Assembly (NCBI GenBank): GCA_029938605.1
Contig: JAOZUO010000026.1
Span: 1-60,564 of the forward strand
Direction: 5' to 3'
DNA length: 60,564 nt
DNA from: Deltaproteobacteria bacterium
GTDB lineage: Bacteria > Myxococcota_A > Polyangia > HGW-17 > JAJRWW01
Shown: positions 1 to 8,630 of the stretch, piece by piece
How the letters are laid out: every line of letters begins with the position of its first letter
Numbering within the stretch: position 1 is the stretch's first letter
Position numbers and translations under genes: made by a program
Notes under the pieces: generated by a model
Databases searched by the model: none
What the model saw: only the letters and a program-made list of their open reading frames with translations
What the model was told of the DNA's origin: nothing

Positions 1-100
1 GCGACATCGATTCGGAGTCACGGAGCGAAGCGACGTGACAACGAATCGATCCTAATGACGAGGCGGTGGCCTGGGGCGGCCGGCCGGACGGGCGGTTTCG
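1..100. other. window edge, no gene seen
   Basis: This stretch lies downstream of the minus-strand lipoprotein gene that ends at 101. The short reading frames here are antisense or non-coding in character, and no convincing terminator or RNA was seen. Confidence 0.5.
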
Positions 101-2167
101 CTAGGTGCAGGGTCCGTTGGAGGCTCCCGGGGTCGGATCCTGGATGCACCAGTCCGCGGCAGTATTCGTGTCCGTCAGATTCATGCGTCCGAGGGTCGTG
201 GTGGATCCGGGGGCGGGTGCAAATGTGGGCTGGTCCGTGAACAAATCGGCTCCCCACGGCAGCGCATTGCTCACGCCCCACCGCACGAAATCCCGGCCGT
301 TCCCCGCCGGATCCACCAGGCCACAGCCACCCGGATCGGGCACGGACCAGGCGATGGCGTGGATTCGAATCTGGCCGCCCGACACCACAGTCGGGCTCCC
401 GCTTGGTATACCTTCGACAACCTCCACGTAGTCTCCGGCGGCCAGAACGAAGGAGGGCAGGGAAGAGCCCCCGGTCTCGGGGCCGTCGTCGTCGTAGAAG
501 GTGACCGTCCACCCCACCAAGTCCACGGCCCCTGGGCCGGCGTTGTATAGCTCCAGGCGATCCGGCGAGCCGATGTCAATCTCGGTGATGAGCACAGTGG
601 CCCCGGCCAAGGGGTCCATGCACGGTCCGTTGGGCTGGGTGTCGGTGACCAGGGCCACGCAGAAATCGGCGGCGGTGTCCGTATCCCCGCCATCCGGGAC
701 CCGGCTGAGGCCGACGTCGTCGGCGGACTGGCCCAGCAGCAGGGTGGGAGTGTCCGCCCAGGAGGTGCCGGGAGGCGGGAGGAACTGGGGTTCTCCCCAC
801 CGTACGAAGTCCACGGCGTCACCGTCGTCGTCCAGGAGGCCCGCGGCGCCGGGCACCAGGCCTCCGCTCCATTGGATGTTGACGTGATACTGAATCGTGG
901 AGGTGGCGATGCTCACCGTGGGCGCACCACCGGTTCCGTTCATCTCGTCCACCAGCAGGACCCGCTGGCCTGCTTCCAATAGATAGAACGGAAGGTACAG
1001 GAGCTGCAAATGGGGAAAGTTGGCCACCATGTCGTGGGCCTCGACGCTCCATCCCTGGAGGTTCACGTCCACGGCCGACAGGTTCAACAGCTCCACGGTG
1101 TCGGGCCAGCCGTGGGCCACCTCGTTGATCACGATCCTGGGCGTCAGGTGACAGGCCGATTCGTCGAAGGTGCAGCTCGCCAAGCAGGCCAAATCGCCGC
1201 CGAAGTGCCCTTGGTCCGTGCAGGCCTGACCCCCCAGATCCGCGCCGTCGCAGTCTTCGGGGCCGTTGGCTACCCCGTCGCCGCACTCGCCGGTACAACC
1301 CGACGAATCGAAGCTTGCGCAGTTGGCCTCGCAGGCCAGGACGCCGCTGTAGAAGCCGTGATCCGTACAGTCCTGGCCCCCAAGGTCCGTGTTGTCACAC
1401 GCCTCGGGGCCGTTGACCGTGGAGTCGCCGCACCCTCCGGTGCACCCCGACTCATCGAAGCCGTCGCAGTCGGGTAAACAGACCAGGAAGCCACTGTAGA
1501 AGCCGAAGTCCGCGCATTCGTAGCCTCCCATGTTCGCGCCATCACACATCTCCGGATACTCGATGGCGGTGTTGCCGCACGTCGCTGCGCCGCTACAGTC
1601 GGTCACGTCGTATTCGCATCCATCCGTACAGTCCAGAGCGCCGGCAGCCAATCCCAGCCTTTCACAGGTGGCGCCCGCTAGATTCTCGCCGTCGCACTCC
1701 TCGGAGGACTCCACGGCGCCGTTGCCGCACACGGCCTGGAGGTCGCAGCCGGTCGTATCGAAGAAGCACGCCACATCGCAGGCCAGGTCTCCGTCCCCCA
1801 ACCCCAGCTGCTCACAGCTCAGGCTGCGTAGATCGTTCCCATCACAGGCTTCAGTCCCCCGGGCCACGTCATCGCCGCACGCCGTCTCGCACACGCTGGG
1901 CTCTCCCGCACAGGTCCAACCATCCTCCACCTCGCAGGATGCTCCGCAGCCGTCTCCGGTGGCGGTGTTAGCGTCATCGCAGGTCTCGTCGGCCTGGATC
2001 ACGCCGTCGCCGCAGTCGCTCCCCGGCCCCGTGAAGTCCACCGTGCAGCCACCCAAGCCCGTGCCAACGCCCATGCCCATGCCCGCGCCCACTCCGGTGA
2101 ACGTCAGGCACGCCAAAACGAGCCACCAGGCAGTGCTCTGTCGCTTCGATGCGGTTACGCCGTTCAT
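101..2167 (-). CDS. secreted lipoprotein with DUF4215-type Cys-rich repeats and two lamin-tail domains
   Basis: The protein probably starts at the ATG at 2167 (MNGVTASKRQ), because this places a basic n-region and hydrophobic stretch before a GLGGC lipobox; an ATG at 2236 would add 23 residues. After the lipobox come about seven cysteine-rich repeats of the form CGDGV/CGN...CDG...C...C, as in DUF4215 and related myxobacterial repeats. The C-terminal half has two lamin-tail-type beta domains, opening with VINEVAHGWPDTVELLN and VLITEIDIGSPDRLELYN. Proteins of this make-up are surface-anchored in Myxococcota and usually of unknown role. I infer an outer-membrane or surface lipoprotein with binding or structural function. 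No catalytic motif is visible. Confidence 0.8.
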   Translation of the reverse strand: MNGVTASKRQSTAWWLVLACLTFTGVGAGMGMGVGTGLGGCTVDFTGPGSDCGDGVIQADETCDDANTATGDGCGASCEVEDGWTCAGEPSVCETACGDDVARGTEACDGNDLRSLSCEQLGLGDGDLACDVACFFDTTGCDLQAVCGNGAVESSEECDGENLAGATCERLGLAAGALDCTDGCEYDVTDCSGAATCGNTAIEYPEMCDGANMGGYECADFGFYSGFLVCLPDCDGFDESGCTGGCGDSTVNGPEACDNTDLGGQDCTDHGFYSGVLACEANCASFDSSGCTGECGDGVANGPEDCDGADLGGQACTDQGHFGGDLACLASCTFDESACHLTPRIVINEVAHGWPDTVELLNLSAVDVNLQGWSVEAHDMVANFPHLQLLYLPFYLLEAGQRVLLVDEMNGTGGAPTVSIATSTIQYHVNIQWSGGLVPGAAGLLDDDGDAVDFVRWGEPQFLPPPGTSWADTPTLLLGQSADDVGLSRVPDGGDTDTAADFCVALVTDTQPNGPCMDPLAGATVLITEIDIGSPDRLELYNAGPGAVDLVGWTVTFYDDDGPETGGSSLPSFVLAAGDYVEVVEGIPSGSPTVVSGGQIRIHAIAWSVPDPGGCGLVDPAGNGRDFVRWGVSNALPWGADLFTDQPTFAPAPGSTTTLGRMNLTDTNTAADWCIQDPTPGASNGPCT

Positions 2168-2301
2168 TCCATACGCCCTGCGATACCCTATGATCTTATG
2201 ATCTAGAGTATCACCCGCCGCCGAGTCACGGGTCAAGGTCTGACAGATCTGACAGGTCTGAACGAAGGCTGGACTGCCGGACGCGAACGTCGGTTCAGGC
2301 G

Positions 2302-2688
2302 CTACACGAAGACGTTGTCCGGAAACTCCGTCAGCTCCATGTGCTTGTCCAAGCAGACGAGATCCACCTTGGCCTCGGTGAGCACCTCACCGTCCCGCTC
2401 GATGGTCTGCTTGAGCTTATGGCGAAAACCCGTTCCGCCGGCGTTGGTGGTCACCACGGTCAGAGTGTCGCCCAGTCGCCCGGGCTTGAGGTATCGGATT
2501 TGCACTTCGAACACGACGAAGTTGAACCCCTCCTCGTTCCACTGCCCGATGGACTTTCCCTCCGCCAGAACCATCTCCGTCCGCGCCCTCTCCAAAAACC
2601 GCAGGTAGTTGGCGTAGTACACCATTCCCAGGCTGTCGGTGTCCTCGTAATAGACCTTCACATCAAAACGGAACTCTTTATTACTCAA
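2302..2688 (-). CDS. ybgC: acyl-CoA thioesterase, YbgC/4-hydroxybenzoyl-CoA thioesterase family
   Basis: This 128-residue protein is a single hotdog-fold domain of normal family length. The diagnostic N-terminal motif YYEDTDSLGMVYYANYLRFL contains the catalytic Asp of the 4-hydroxybenzoyl-CoA thioesterase family, followed by ERARTEM. The enzyme hydrolyses acyl-CoA thioesters in the cytoplasm; in many Proteobacteria ybgC lies beside tol-pal, but no tol genes are visible here. The start is a TTG at 2688 with an AGGA about 8 bases upstream, and no better ATG is available before the conserved FDVKVYYEDTD. Confidence 0.85.
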   Translation of the reverse strand: MSNKEFRFDVKVYYEDTDSLGMVYYANYLRFLERARTEMVLAEGKSIGQWNEEGFNFVVFEVQIRYLKPGRLGDTLTVVTTNAGGTGFRHKLKQTIERDGEVLTEAKVDLVCLDKHMELTEFPDNVFV

Positions 2689-2836
2689 GGGAAATCCTGT
2701 CTTCAGAAAGCGGTTGCGTCAACGCTACGTCAACGAACTCGTGTTTTCGTGCCGTGCTCGGCGTCGTGTAACTCGGTCACCGGACACGGAGTATACATCG
2801 TCGACGAGCTACGTCGCCACTAACGATACAGCCGGA

Positions 2837-3508
2837 CTACTTCACCTTCGTGGGGGCCGTGATCTTCAGATTCTCGCAGGTCCGGAGCATGTGCTTTCCG
2901 ATCTCCAGCCGCTTGTCGCAACTGTAGAGTCCCTGGCACCAAACGGTCTCACCCCGTTCCGGAAAAGCGTAGATGACCGTTACGCTCATCCGGCGCCCGG
3001 GTGCTTCACAAACCCTCTTACGTTCCCAGTGGTTTGACCACACGCCAGGCCTAAGGATCATTTCGTCCTTCGCCGTGTTGGGACGGCAGGAAGGAGATGA
3101 GCATTTCTTAATGCTAATGCCGATCTGGCCGAAGCAAGGATCGCACCCATCGCCCTCGGTTGCCGTCTCCGCGAACGTGCAGAAGTCACGACTATCCGAG
3201 TATCCCTGAGCCACAGGATCCTTAACCGGGAAGTCGTTCTCCTTCCGCCATCGGATCTCATCACGCAGCGTGTACATCGACCAACCTCGGGGGAAGGTAC
3301 CATGTACCCGGTACTTCCCCACCTTGATGGTGCCTTCTTTGGGTATCCACTCGACTACCCGTCTCTCTTTGTCGGAATCCTCGGCGTCTTGAGCATCCCC
3401 GGGATCCTCGAAGAGATCGTCTCCCGTGGATTTCTTGCACCCCCAGGAGCACGTTGCCATGGACAACATGCAGACCAGCAAGAGCGTTCTTGTTGCAGGA
3501 GCTACCAT
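2837..3508 (-). CDS. hypothetical lipoprotein
   Basis: I chose the ATG at 3508 (MVAPATRTLLLVCML) because it gives a short signal sequence ending in Cys residues (MATCSWGCKK); the longer ATG at 3559 adds an unlikely leader. The mature part starts with an acidic linker (DDLFEDPGDAQDAEDSD) followed by a Cys-containing domain with no motif I recognise. The six or more cysteines suggest disulphides and an extracytoplasmic location. It faces away from the ATPase/Toprim pair across a 279-base gap. Function unknown. Confidence 0.6.
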   Translation of the reverse strand: MVAPATRTLLLVCMLSMATCSWGCKKSTGDDLFEDPGDAQDAEDSDKERRVVEWIPKEGTIKVGKYRVHGTFPRGWSMYTLRDEIRWRKENDFPVKDPVAQGYSDSRDFCTFAETATEGDGCDPCFGQIGISIKKCSSPSCRPNTAKDEMILRPGVWSNHWERKRVCEAPGRRMSVTVIYAFPERGETVWCQGLYSCDKRLEIGKHMLRTCENLKITAPTKVK

Positions 3509-3787
3509 GACATTCGTATTGTACCGCGTCCTTTCAGCATTGGGGCGCACCGTGGTCATGGAAGCTGCACCGGTTCGATCTGCTCCTCACATCCAACGAA
3601 GTCTGCAGTGCCGAAAGGCCTGTTCTTAAAGATGGTCAGGGAGCCGACGCTTTTCGATCATGGGACGTCTCCGAAGCCAAGAGGACGGCCGCCAGTACGC
3701 GTTGTCGACTGCGCAGGTACAGCTGTCAGGTACAGCTTGACGGTTCATCGCACCGTACACGATACTTGGGCATCGATAGGACAAGAA
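3509..3787. promoter_or_regulatory. divergent intergenic region upstream of the ATPase/Toprim pair
   Basis: This 279-base gap separates the minus-strand lipoprotein from the plus-strand ATPase gene and must hold both promoters. A reading frame starting at 3302 runs through it into the ATPase, but its first 162 codons are antisense to the lipoprotein or non-coding in character. I could not place -10/-35 boxes with confidence. Confidence 0.4.
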
Positions 3788-5257
3788 ATGCTGATCCGTC
3801 TGAAGGTCAACAACTTTAAGAATCTGGACGATCTGGACGTCCGGTTCGGGCCATTTACCTGCATCGCGGGCGCGAATGGCGTTGGGAAATCCAACCTGTT
3901 CGATGCCATTGGCTTCCTAGCCCATCTGGCGGACAAGTCGGTAACGGAAGCTGCGCTTGCTGTACGAGGTGGAACGGCGAAACACGGCAGCGTGATGAGT
4001 CTCTTTAGAAGGAGAGGGGATCATGTAGCCGACTCGATGTCCTTCCTTGTCGAGTTTATTATACCCTCAGAGGGAGAGGATGACCTTGGTCAAAAGGCCG
4101 AGGCATCCATGACTTTTCTGCGTTACGAGCTTGAACTACGCCGATTGTCCGATCCAGGGATCACGCTCGGCGACCACATCGAAATCGTGCACGAGAGTAT
4201 GGTGCATCTGAACAAGACCACTGCTCATCAGAACCTTGGGTTCGAGCACACCAAGGCGTGGCGCGATTCTGTGGTAAAGGGAAGGCGCACAAAGGCATAC
4301 ATCAGTACCGACGATGACGGTGTGGTGTCGCTGCATACAGACGCGATGCATGGCCGCGGAGGCGGTCGACCTCGCAAGATTCCTGCCGCTCGCCTTCCCC
4401 GGACGATGCTGTCCGGCGTCACCGACGCTGCGGAGCACAGAACGCTTGTGCTCGCTAAGCAGGAGATGATGTCCTGGTTCGAACTGCACCTTGAGCCATC
4501 GAACCTGCGTGCACCGGATGGTTTCACCGCGCCGCAGAGAATCAGTTCAAATGGCGCTCATCTGCCCGCGACGTTGCACTCGCTAGCCCAGTCATCTGAA
4601 CGCGACGATCCTGGCAGCTCAGCGGACCTATACGCTCAAATTGCGAACAGATTGTCTGACCTCATCGAGGATGTCGGCGACGTAAGTGTCGATGTAGATG
4701 ACAAACGTCAACTGCTCAGCATAGTAATGACGGATCGAAATAGTACGGAACATACAGCAGCGGCATTATCTGATGGCACCTTGAGATTCTTAGCGTTAAC
4801 GGTCATGGAAGCTGATCCCAGGAATCGAAGTCTCATGTGTCTGGAGGAGCCCGAGAACGGCATTCATCCGATTCGCATTCCGGCTATGATCGACCTGTTA
4901 CAGGACCTGGCAGTAGACCCCGAGGTGGCGGTCGACGCTGACAATCCCTTACGCCAGATAATTGTGAATACTCATTCTCCGTCCGTTGTGGCGTGCGTTC
5001 CCGATGATGCACTTCTCGTCGCACGCACTCCCAATATGGCCCGCCGTCACGATGAGGCGGGTGGACTCCGCATGCAGTGTCTCTCCGATACCTGGCGCTG
5101 CACTTTGGATCCGAACGCACACACGGTTTCACGTGGAAGACTTCTTGCGTATCTCAATCCGTATGCCGCTGCTGAAGATGATGCTCGTCGTGGCAAAGGT
5201 CGGCGTGTGATCGACCGGAAGGAGCTTCAGCTCGCGCTATTCGAGAAATCTGGATGA
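3788..5257 (+). CDS. ABC-type AAA ATPase (OLD/AAA_21-like), probable defence module ATPase
   Basis: The real start is the ATG at 3788 (MLIRLKVNNFKNLDDL), which gives the canonical N-terminus of SMC/OLD-type ATPases; the upstream extension is spurious. The protein is 489 residues. Walker A is GANGVGKSN at residues 28-36, a signature-like segment reads ALSDGTLRF, Walker B is MCLEEPENGIHP and the H-loop is IIVNTHSP. No nuclease domain is fused at its C-terminus; a separate Toprim-like gene starts 7 bases after its stop. In known systems such as PARIS or AbiL, an ATPase of this kind senses infection and its partner is the effector. Third codon positions look more A/T-rich than in neighbouring genes, which suggests horizontal acquisition. 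Confidence 0.8.
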   Translation: MLIRLKVNNFKNLDDLDVRFGPFTCIAGANGVGKSNLFDAIGFLAHLADKSVTEAALAVRGGTAKHGSVMSLFRRRGDHVADSMSFLVEFIIPSEGEDDLGQKAEASMTFLRYELELRRLSDPGITLGDHIEIVHESMVHLNKTTAHQNLGFEHTKAWRDSVVKGRRTKAYISTDDDGVVSLHTDAMHGRGGGRPRKIPAARLPRTMLSGVTDAAEHRTLVLAKQEMMSWFELHLEPSNLRAPDGFTAPQRISSNGAHLPATLHSLAQSSERDDPGSSADLYAQIANRLSDLIEDVGDVSVDVDDKRQLLSIVMTDRNSTEHTAAALSDGTLRFLALTVMEADPRNRSLMCLEEPENGIHPIRIPAMIDLLQDLAVDPEVAVDADNPLRQIIVNTHSPSVVACVPDDALLVARTPNMARRHDEAGGLRMQCLSDTWRCTLDPNAHTVSRGRLLAYLNPYAAAEDDARRGKGRRVIDRKELQLALFEKSG

Positions 5258-5264
5258 ACGAACT

Positions 5265-5894
5265 GTGTTAAGGGGAACGCTGTTTACGGAGGGGAGCTCC
5301 GACAAAGTCCTACTGCCTATCCTGAAATGGTTGCTCGGCACGCTCACCGCCACACCGATTGACCTGAGTTGGGCGGATCTGCGCGTCCTACGCCCGGCTC
5401 CAAGAGGGCTCGCAAACAAGGTGAGATGCGCAACCGATCTATATCCAGGAGACATTTTGTTCGTGCACAGAGATCGCGATAGAGCAACGGTTGACGAGCG
5501 CGAGCAGGAAATTCTCAATGCCTGCGAGGCTAGTGCGATCGAGCCTCCGGTGGTTGTAGTCATTCCCGTACGCATGCAAGAGGCGTGGCTATTGATCGAC
5601 GAGGCCGCAATTCGGCGGGCTGCTGGTAAAATCACAGGTCGAGTCCAGCTAGATATTCCGAGGCTGGCCGACATTGAAGGCATCGCAAATCCCAAGGAAA
5701 CACTGCACCAAGCTCTCCGCGAAGCTAGCGAGCTACGAGGAAGGCGCGCAAAGCGCTTTAGCCCGAGGCGTAAAGCCCACCGACTAGCAGAGATCATCAA
5801 TGACTGGTCGCCCTTGCGACAACTACCCGCCTTCCAGAAGCTGGAGCAGGACACCCTGGCGTCGCTGGAGGCCCTTGGCGCCCAGACTATCTAG
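5265..5894 (+). CDS. Toprim-like (DUF4276/DUF4435-type) partner of the ATPase
   Basis: This 209-residue protein starts at a GTG 7 bases after the ATPase stop, so the two are almost certainly co-transcribed. The N-terminal strand LFTEGSSDKVLL carries the Toprim-type Glu (E9), and ILFVHRDRD carries an acidic D70-x-D72 pair, the metal-binding pattern of Toprim domains. IPVRMQEAWLLIDE resembles the conserved EAWLL segment of DUF4276-like proteins. The C-terminus is basic (GRRAKRFSPRRKAHR), compatible with nucleic-acid binding. I infer a nuclease effector or regulator working with the ATPase. I cannot separate DUF4276 from DUF4435 by eye, so no named system is assigned. Confidence 0.65.
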   Translation: MLRGTLFTEGSSDKVLLPILKWLLGTLTATPIDLSWADLRVLRPAPRGLANKVRCATDLYPGDILFVHRDRDRATVDEREQEILNACEASAIEPPVVVVIPVRMQEAWLLIDEAAIRRAAGKITGRVQLDIPRLADIEGIANPKETLHQALREASELRGRRAKRFSPRRKAHRLAEIINDWSPLRQLPAFQKLEQDTLASLEALGAQTI

Positions 5895-5971
5895 TCGCGT
5901 GAACCGAGTCACGAGCCGAATTGCGCTCTGGTACCTTCCAGACTACACTACCTCGTCTGGAGGATTCGATC

Positions 5972-6661
5972 ATGGCACAGGAAGCGTACTTTTCGTCTGG
6001 GTTGTTCAAGTTTCTCAAGGATCTGACGGCCCACAATGAGCGGGATTGGTTCAAGGCCAATAAGGCGCGGTACGAAAAGGACGTGAAGGATCCGGCGCTG
6101 GCGTTTATCAACGCCTTTGGACCGCGGCTGGCCAAGATCAGTCCTCACTTCCGGGCGGACGCCCGGGCCCAGGGCGGCTCCCTATTCCGTATCTACCGGG
6201 ATACTCGATTTTCGAAGGACAAGAGCCCCTACAAGACCCACTCGGGGATTCAGTTCCGCCACGAGGCCGGCAAGGACGCTCACTGTCCGGGCTTCTATCT
6301 GCACCTGGAGCCGGGGCGCGTGTTCGTGGGGCTGGGCATGTGGCACCCGGACACCCAGACCGCGCGCAGGGTCAGGGAGCGCATCGCCGAGTACCCGGCG
6401 GAGTGGAAGAAGGCGGTGTACGGCAAAGCATTTGCCGAGACGTTCCAGTTGGAGGGGGACTCCCTGAAGCGGCCGCCCCGGGGCTTCGATCCGGACCACA
6501 AGTATGTCGAGGATCTCAAGCGCAAGGACTTCATCGCGGGCACCAAGATCTCCCAGAAGCTCGTGACCTCGCCGGAGTTCCTGAGTGAGTTTACCCGCTA
6601 CTGCAAGCGCGGCGCGCCGATGATCAGCTTCCTGTGCAAAGCGGTGGGCGTACCCTTCTAG
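5972..6661 (+). CDS. DUF2461 family protein
   Basis: This 229-residue protein starts at the ATG at 5972 (MAQEAYFSSGLFKFL). It shows the DUF2461/TIGR02453 hallmarks: FKFLKDLTAHNERDWFKANKARYE near the N-terminus and IYRDTRFSKDKSPYKTH in the middle, followed by a histidine-containing region and a C-terminal DP-HKYVEDLKRKDF segment. The biochemical function of the family is not established. The gene converges on the terC-like gene with only 6 bases between the two stops. Confidence 0.85.
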   Translation: MAQEAYFSSGLFKFLKDLTAHNERDWFKANKARYEKDVKDPALAFINAFGPRLAKISPHFRADARAQGGSLFRIYRDTRFSKDKSPYKTHSGIQFRHEAGKDAHCPGFYLHLEPGRVFVGLGMWHPDTQTARRVRERIAEYPAEWKKAVYGKAFAETFQLEGDSLKRPPRGFDPDHKYVEDLKRKDFIAGTKISQKLVTSPEFLSEFTRYCKRGAPMISFLCKAVGVPF

Positions 6662-6667
6662 ATTGCC

Positions 6668-7531
6668 CTATTTGGGCCTGGCGTAGCCTTCGAGGGCGTG
6701 ATCCCGATGCAGAGGATCCCGTTCGAGCCGAGCGAGCTCGCGCTTCTCGATGATCCAGAGTCGTTTGGATCGCGCGACGCGGCGCATATTGAACAGCTCG
6801 ATGGCCAGGGCAAATCCCATGGCGAAATACACGTACCCCCGGGGGACGTGCTGGCCGAAGCCTTCGGCCATGAGCAGGGTGCCGATGAGCAGCAGGAACG
6901 CCAGGGCGAGGACCCGCACGCTGGCGTGCTGCTGGACGAAGTCCCCCACGGGGCCGGCGCCGAGAATCATGATGATGACCGCGATGATCATGGCGATGGC
7001 CATGATGGAGACGTGGGGCACCATGCCCACGGCGGTGATGACCGAGTCCAGGGAGAAGACAATGTCCAAGAACATGATCTGCACCAGGACCATGCCGAAG
7101 GTGTTTCTGGCGACCTTGCCGTTGGTGGCCTCACCTTTATGGGAGCCCGAATTTTCGCCGTGTTCATCTTCTTCGCCGTGTTCGCCGGGGGATTCCACCT
7201 CGTGGTAGACCTCGTGGCTCGCCTTGGCCAGCAAGAAGAGCCCGCCCAGGATCAGGATGAGATCCCGGCCGGAGATACTCTGCCCGAAGATGGAGAAGAG
7301 CTCTGCCTTGAGCCCCATGATCCAGCCCAGGGTGAAGAGCAACCCCAACCGGGACACGAGGGCCAAACCGAGGCCGAGCCGCCGCGCCATGGGCTGTTTC
7401 TCCGGCGGCAGTCGCCCGCAGAGGATCGTAATGAACACGATGTTGTCGATGCCCAGCACGATCTCCAGCCCGGCCAGGGTCGCCAGCATCACGTACGTCT
7501 CGGGTTTTGAGAACAGCTCGAAGAATCCCAT
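6668..7531 (-). CDS. TerC family integral membrane protein
   Basis: This 287-residue protein has about seven membrane segments. Two conserved acidic TerC motifs are present: LEIVLGIDNIVFI near the N-terminus and DIVFSLDSVITAVGM in the middle. A hydrophilic cytoplasmic loop rich in His, Glu and Asp (EHGEEDEHGENSGSHK) lies between the halves. TerC proteins are linked to metal-ion (Mn2+) efflux and tellurite resistance. The gene stands alone on this strand between DUF2461 and the CpxP/Spy-like lipoprotein gene. Confidence 0.85.
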   Translation of the reverse strand: MGFFELFSKPETYVMLATLAGLEIVLGIDNIVFITILCGRLPPEKQPMARRLGLGLALVSRLGLLFTLGWIMGLKAELFSIFGQSISGRDLILILGGLFLLAKASHEVYHEVESPGEHGEEDEHGENSGSHKGEATNGKVARNTFGMVLVQIMFLDIVFSLDSVITAVGMVPHVSIMAIAMIIAVIIMILGAGPVGDFVQQHASVRVLALAFLLLIGTLLMAEGFGQHVPRGYVYFAMGFALAIELFNMRRVARSKRLWIIEKRELARLERDPLHRDHALEGYARPK

Positions 7532-7615
7532 CAGGTGCCTCCCGCGCGAATGGCCAGACCCTACCCGCAGCGGATGGTGATGCCAAGCTTCGGGTGTCCT
7601 GTTCCATTTCGAACG

Positions 7616-8539
7616 TCACGGGGCTGCAGTGGGCGGCGCGATGATGTCGGCGCGGAACTCCAGTTCTTCGGCGATTTGATCCCGCTGGTCCTGGCTGAAG
7701 ATCGGGAGGATGCTCTTGCCCATCTTCAGGATCTTACCCAGCTTCTTGAGGCCGGGGGCGTGGGGCTTGTCCAAGAAGGGCAGGGCGGCAGCGTCGAACT
7801 CATCGCCCAGAAAGGATTTTGCCGCGGCGCGCATCTTCTCGCGGCGCATCTTCCAACGGTCCTCGGAGGGGGGTGGGTCGTTGGCCAGGTGCATGGCCGC
7901 GATGCCCTGGTTGATGGCGTCCTTGATGCGCCCTCGTTGGCTCTTGGATAGGCCCAGCTTCTCAGCGATGCGGCGCAGCCGATGATGACCGCCACCCATC
8001 CGTCCGTGGCGATGGCCATGGCCATGGCCATGAAACCCAGGGCTGCCCATGTCGCCACCGGCGTTCAGTGCCATGCGCTCCTTGTGCTTGGCGCGAAGGG
8101 TGGTCAGGAGTTGCTCCCGTTGGGCCCTGTCGAGGGTCTTGTGTAAGGAGTTCAGGGCGGCGATGACAACGGGACGAGATTTAAAGAACTCGCCCTTGAG
8201 GTTCTCCGCCAGGATTCGGAGGCGTTCCTCGTTGACCTCCCCCTTGCGGATCCCCCGAGCGGCCTCCCGCATGAGGTCGGCCACGGCCCGCTTCGCGTCC
8301 ACCAACCGGGCCTGGGTGTCGGCCACCAGCGTATCCAGTTTTGGGCGCTGGTCTGGGCGCAGCTCCAGGCTGTAGAGCGCCTCCACCAGGTGCTCCTCCG
8401 GGCCGCTGTACCGGGCCTTGGCCTCCTTGGTGGCGGCCACTATGCTCGTGTCGCCGGCCTGATTGCATCCCAGCGTCAGCCCACCCGCGGCCAGCCCGCC
8501 TGCGGCCAGTATCGCCAGACTCATCAATTGGTACTTCAT
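7616..8539 (-). CDS. His-rich periplasmic lipoprotein, CpxP/Spy-like
   Basis: The ATG at 8539 (MKYQLMSLAI) gives a signal peptide ending in a TLGCNQ lipobox; the frame upstream to 8599 is not needed. The mature protein is helical and charged, with repeated segments resembling the LTxxQ regions of Spy/CpxP proteins (LELRPDQRPKLDTLV, LGLSKSQRGRIKD, FSQDQRDQIAEEL). A His/Gly-rich patch, GHGHGHRHGRMGGGHHR, probably binds metal. It is the third gene after a response regulator and a sensor kinase on the same strand, matching the Cpx arrangement in which a periplasmic helical protein damps kinase signalling. I infer envelope-stress or metal-responsive feedback. Confidence 0.65.
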   Translation of the reverse strand: MKYQLMSLAILAAGGLAAGGLTLGCNQAGDTSIVAATKEAKARYSGPEEHLVEALYSLELRPDQRPKLDTLVADTQARLVDAKRAVADLMREAARGIRKGEVNEERLRILAENLKGEFFKSRPVVIAALNSLHKTLDRAQREQLLTTLRAKHKERMALNAGGDMGSPGFHGHGHGHRHGRMGGGHHRLRRIAEKLGLSKSQRGRIKDAINQGIAAMHLANDPPPSEDRWKMRREKMRAAAKSFLGDEFDAAALPFLDKPHAPGLKKLGKILKMGKSILPIFSQDQRDQIAEELEFRADIIAPPTAAP

Positions 8540-8630
8540 GGCCAATCCTTTCGTGCCTCTCTTCAGGTGCCGGAGGCGGCGGTTGTACGGACGTTCCATG
8601 AATCATTGTGGGGCATCACAGGCCTCCGCT

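Noticed and set aside
3788..5894. Calling the ATPase/Toprim pair PARIS or AbiL
   Set aside because: The gene pair has the same general layout, but I could not match the effector to DUF4435 or any named family by eye.
6698..7510. 270-codon plus-strand frame
   Set aside because: It is antisense to the TerC gene and rich in Asp/His/Gln, as expected from reversed membrane-protein codons.
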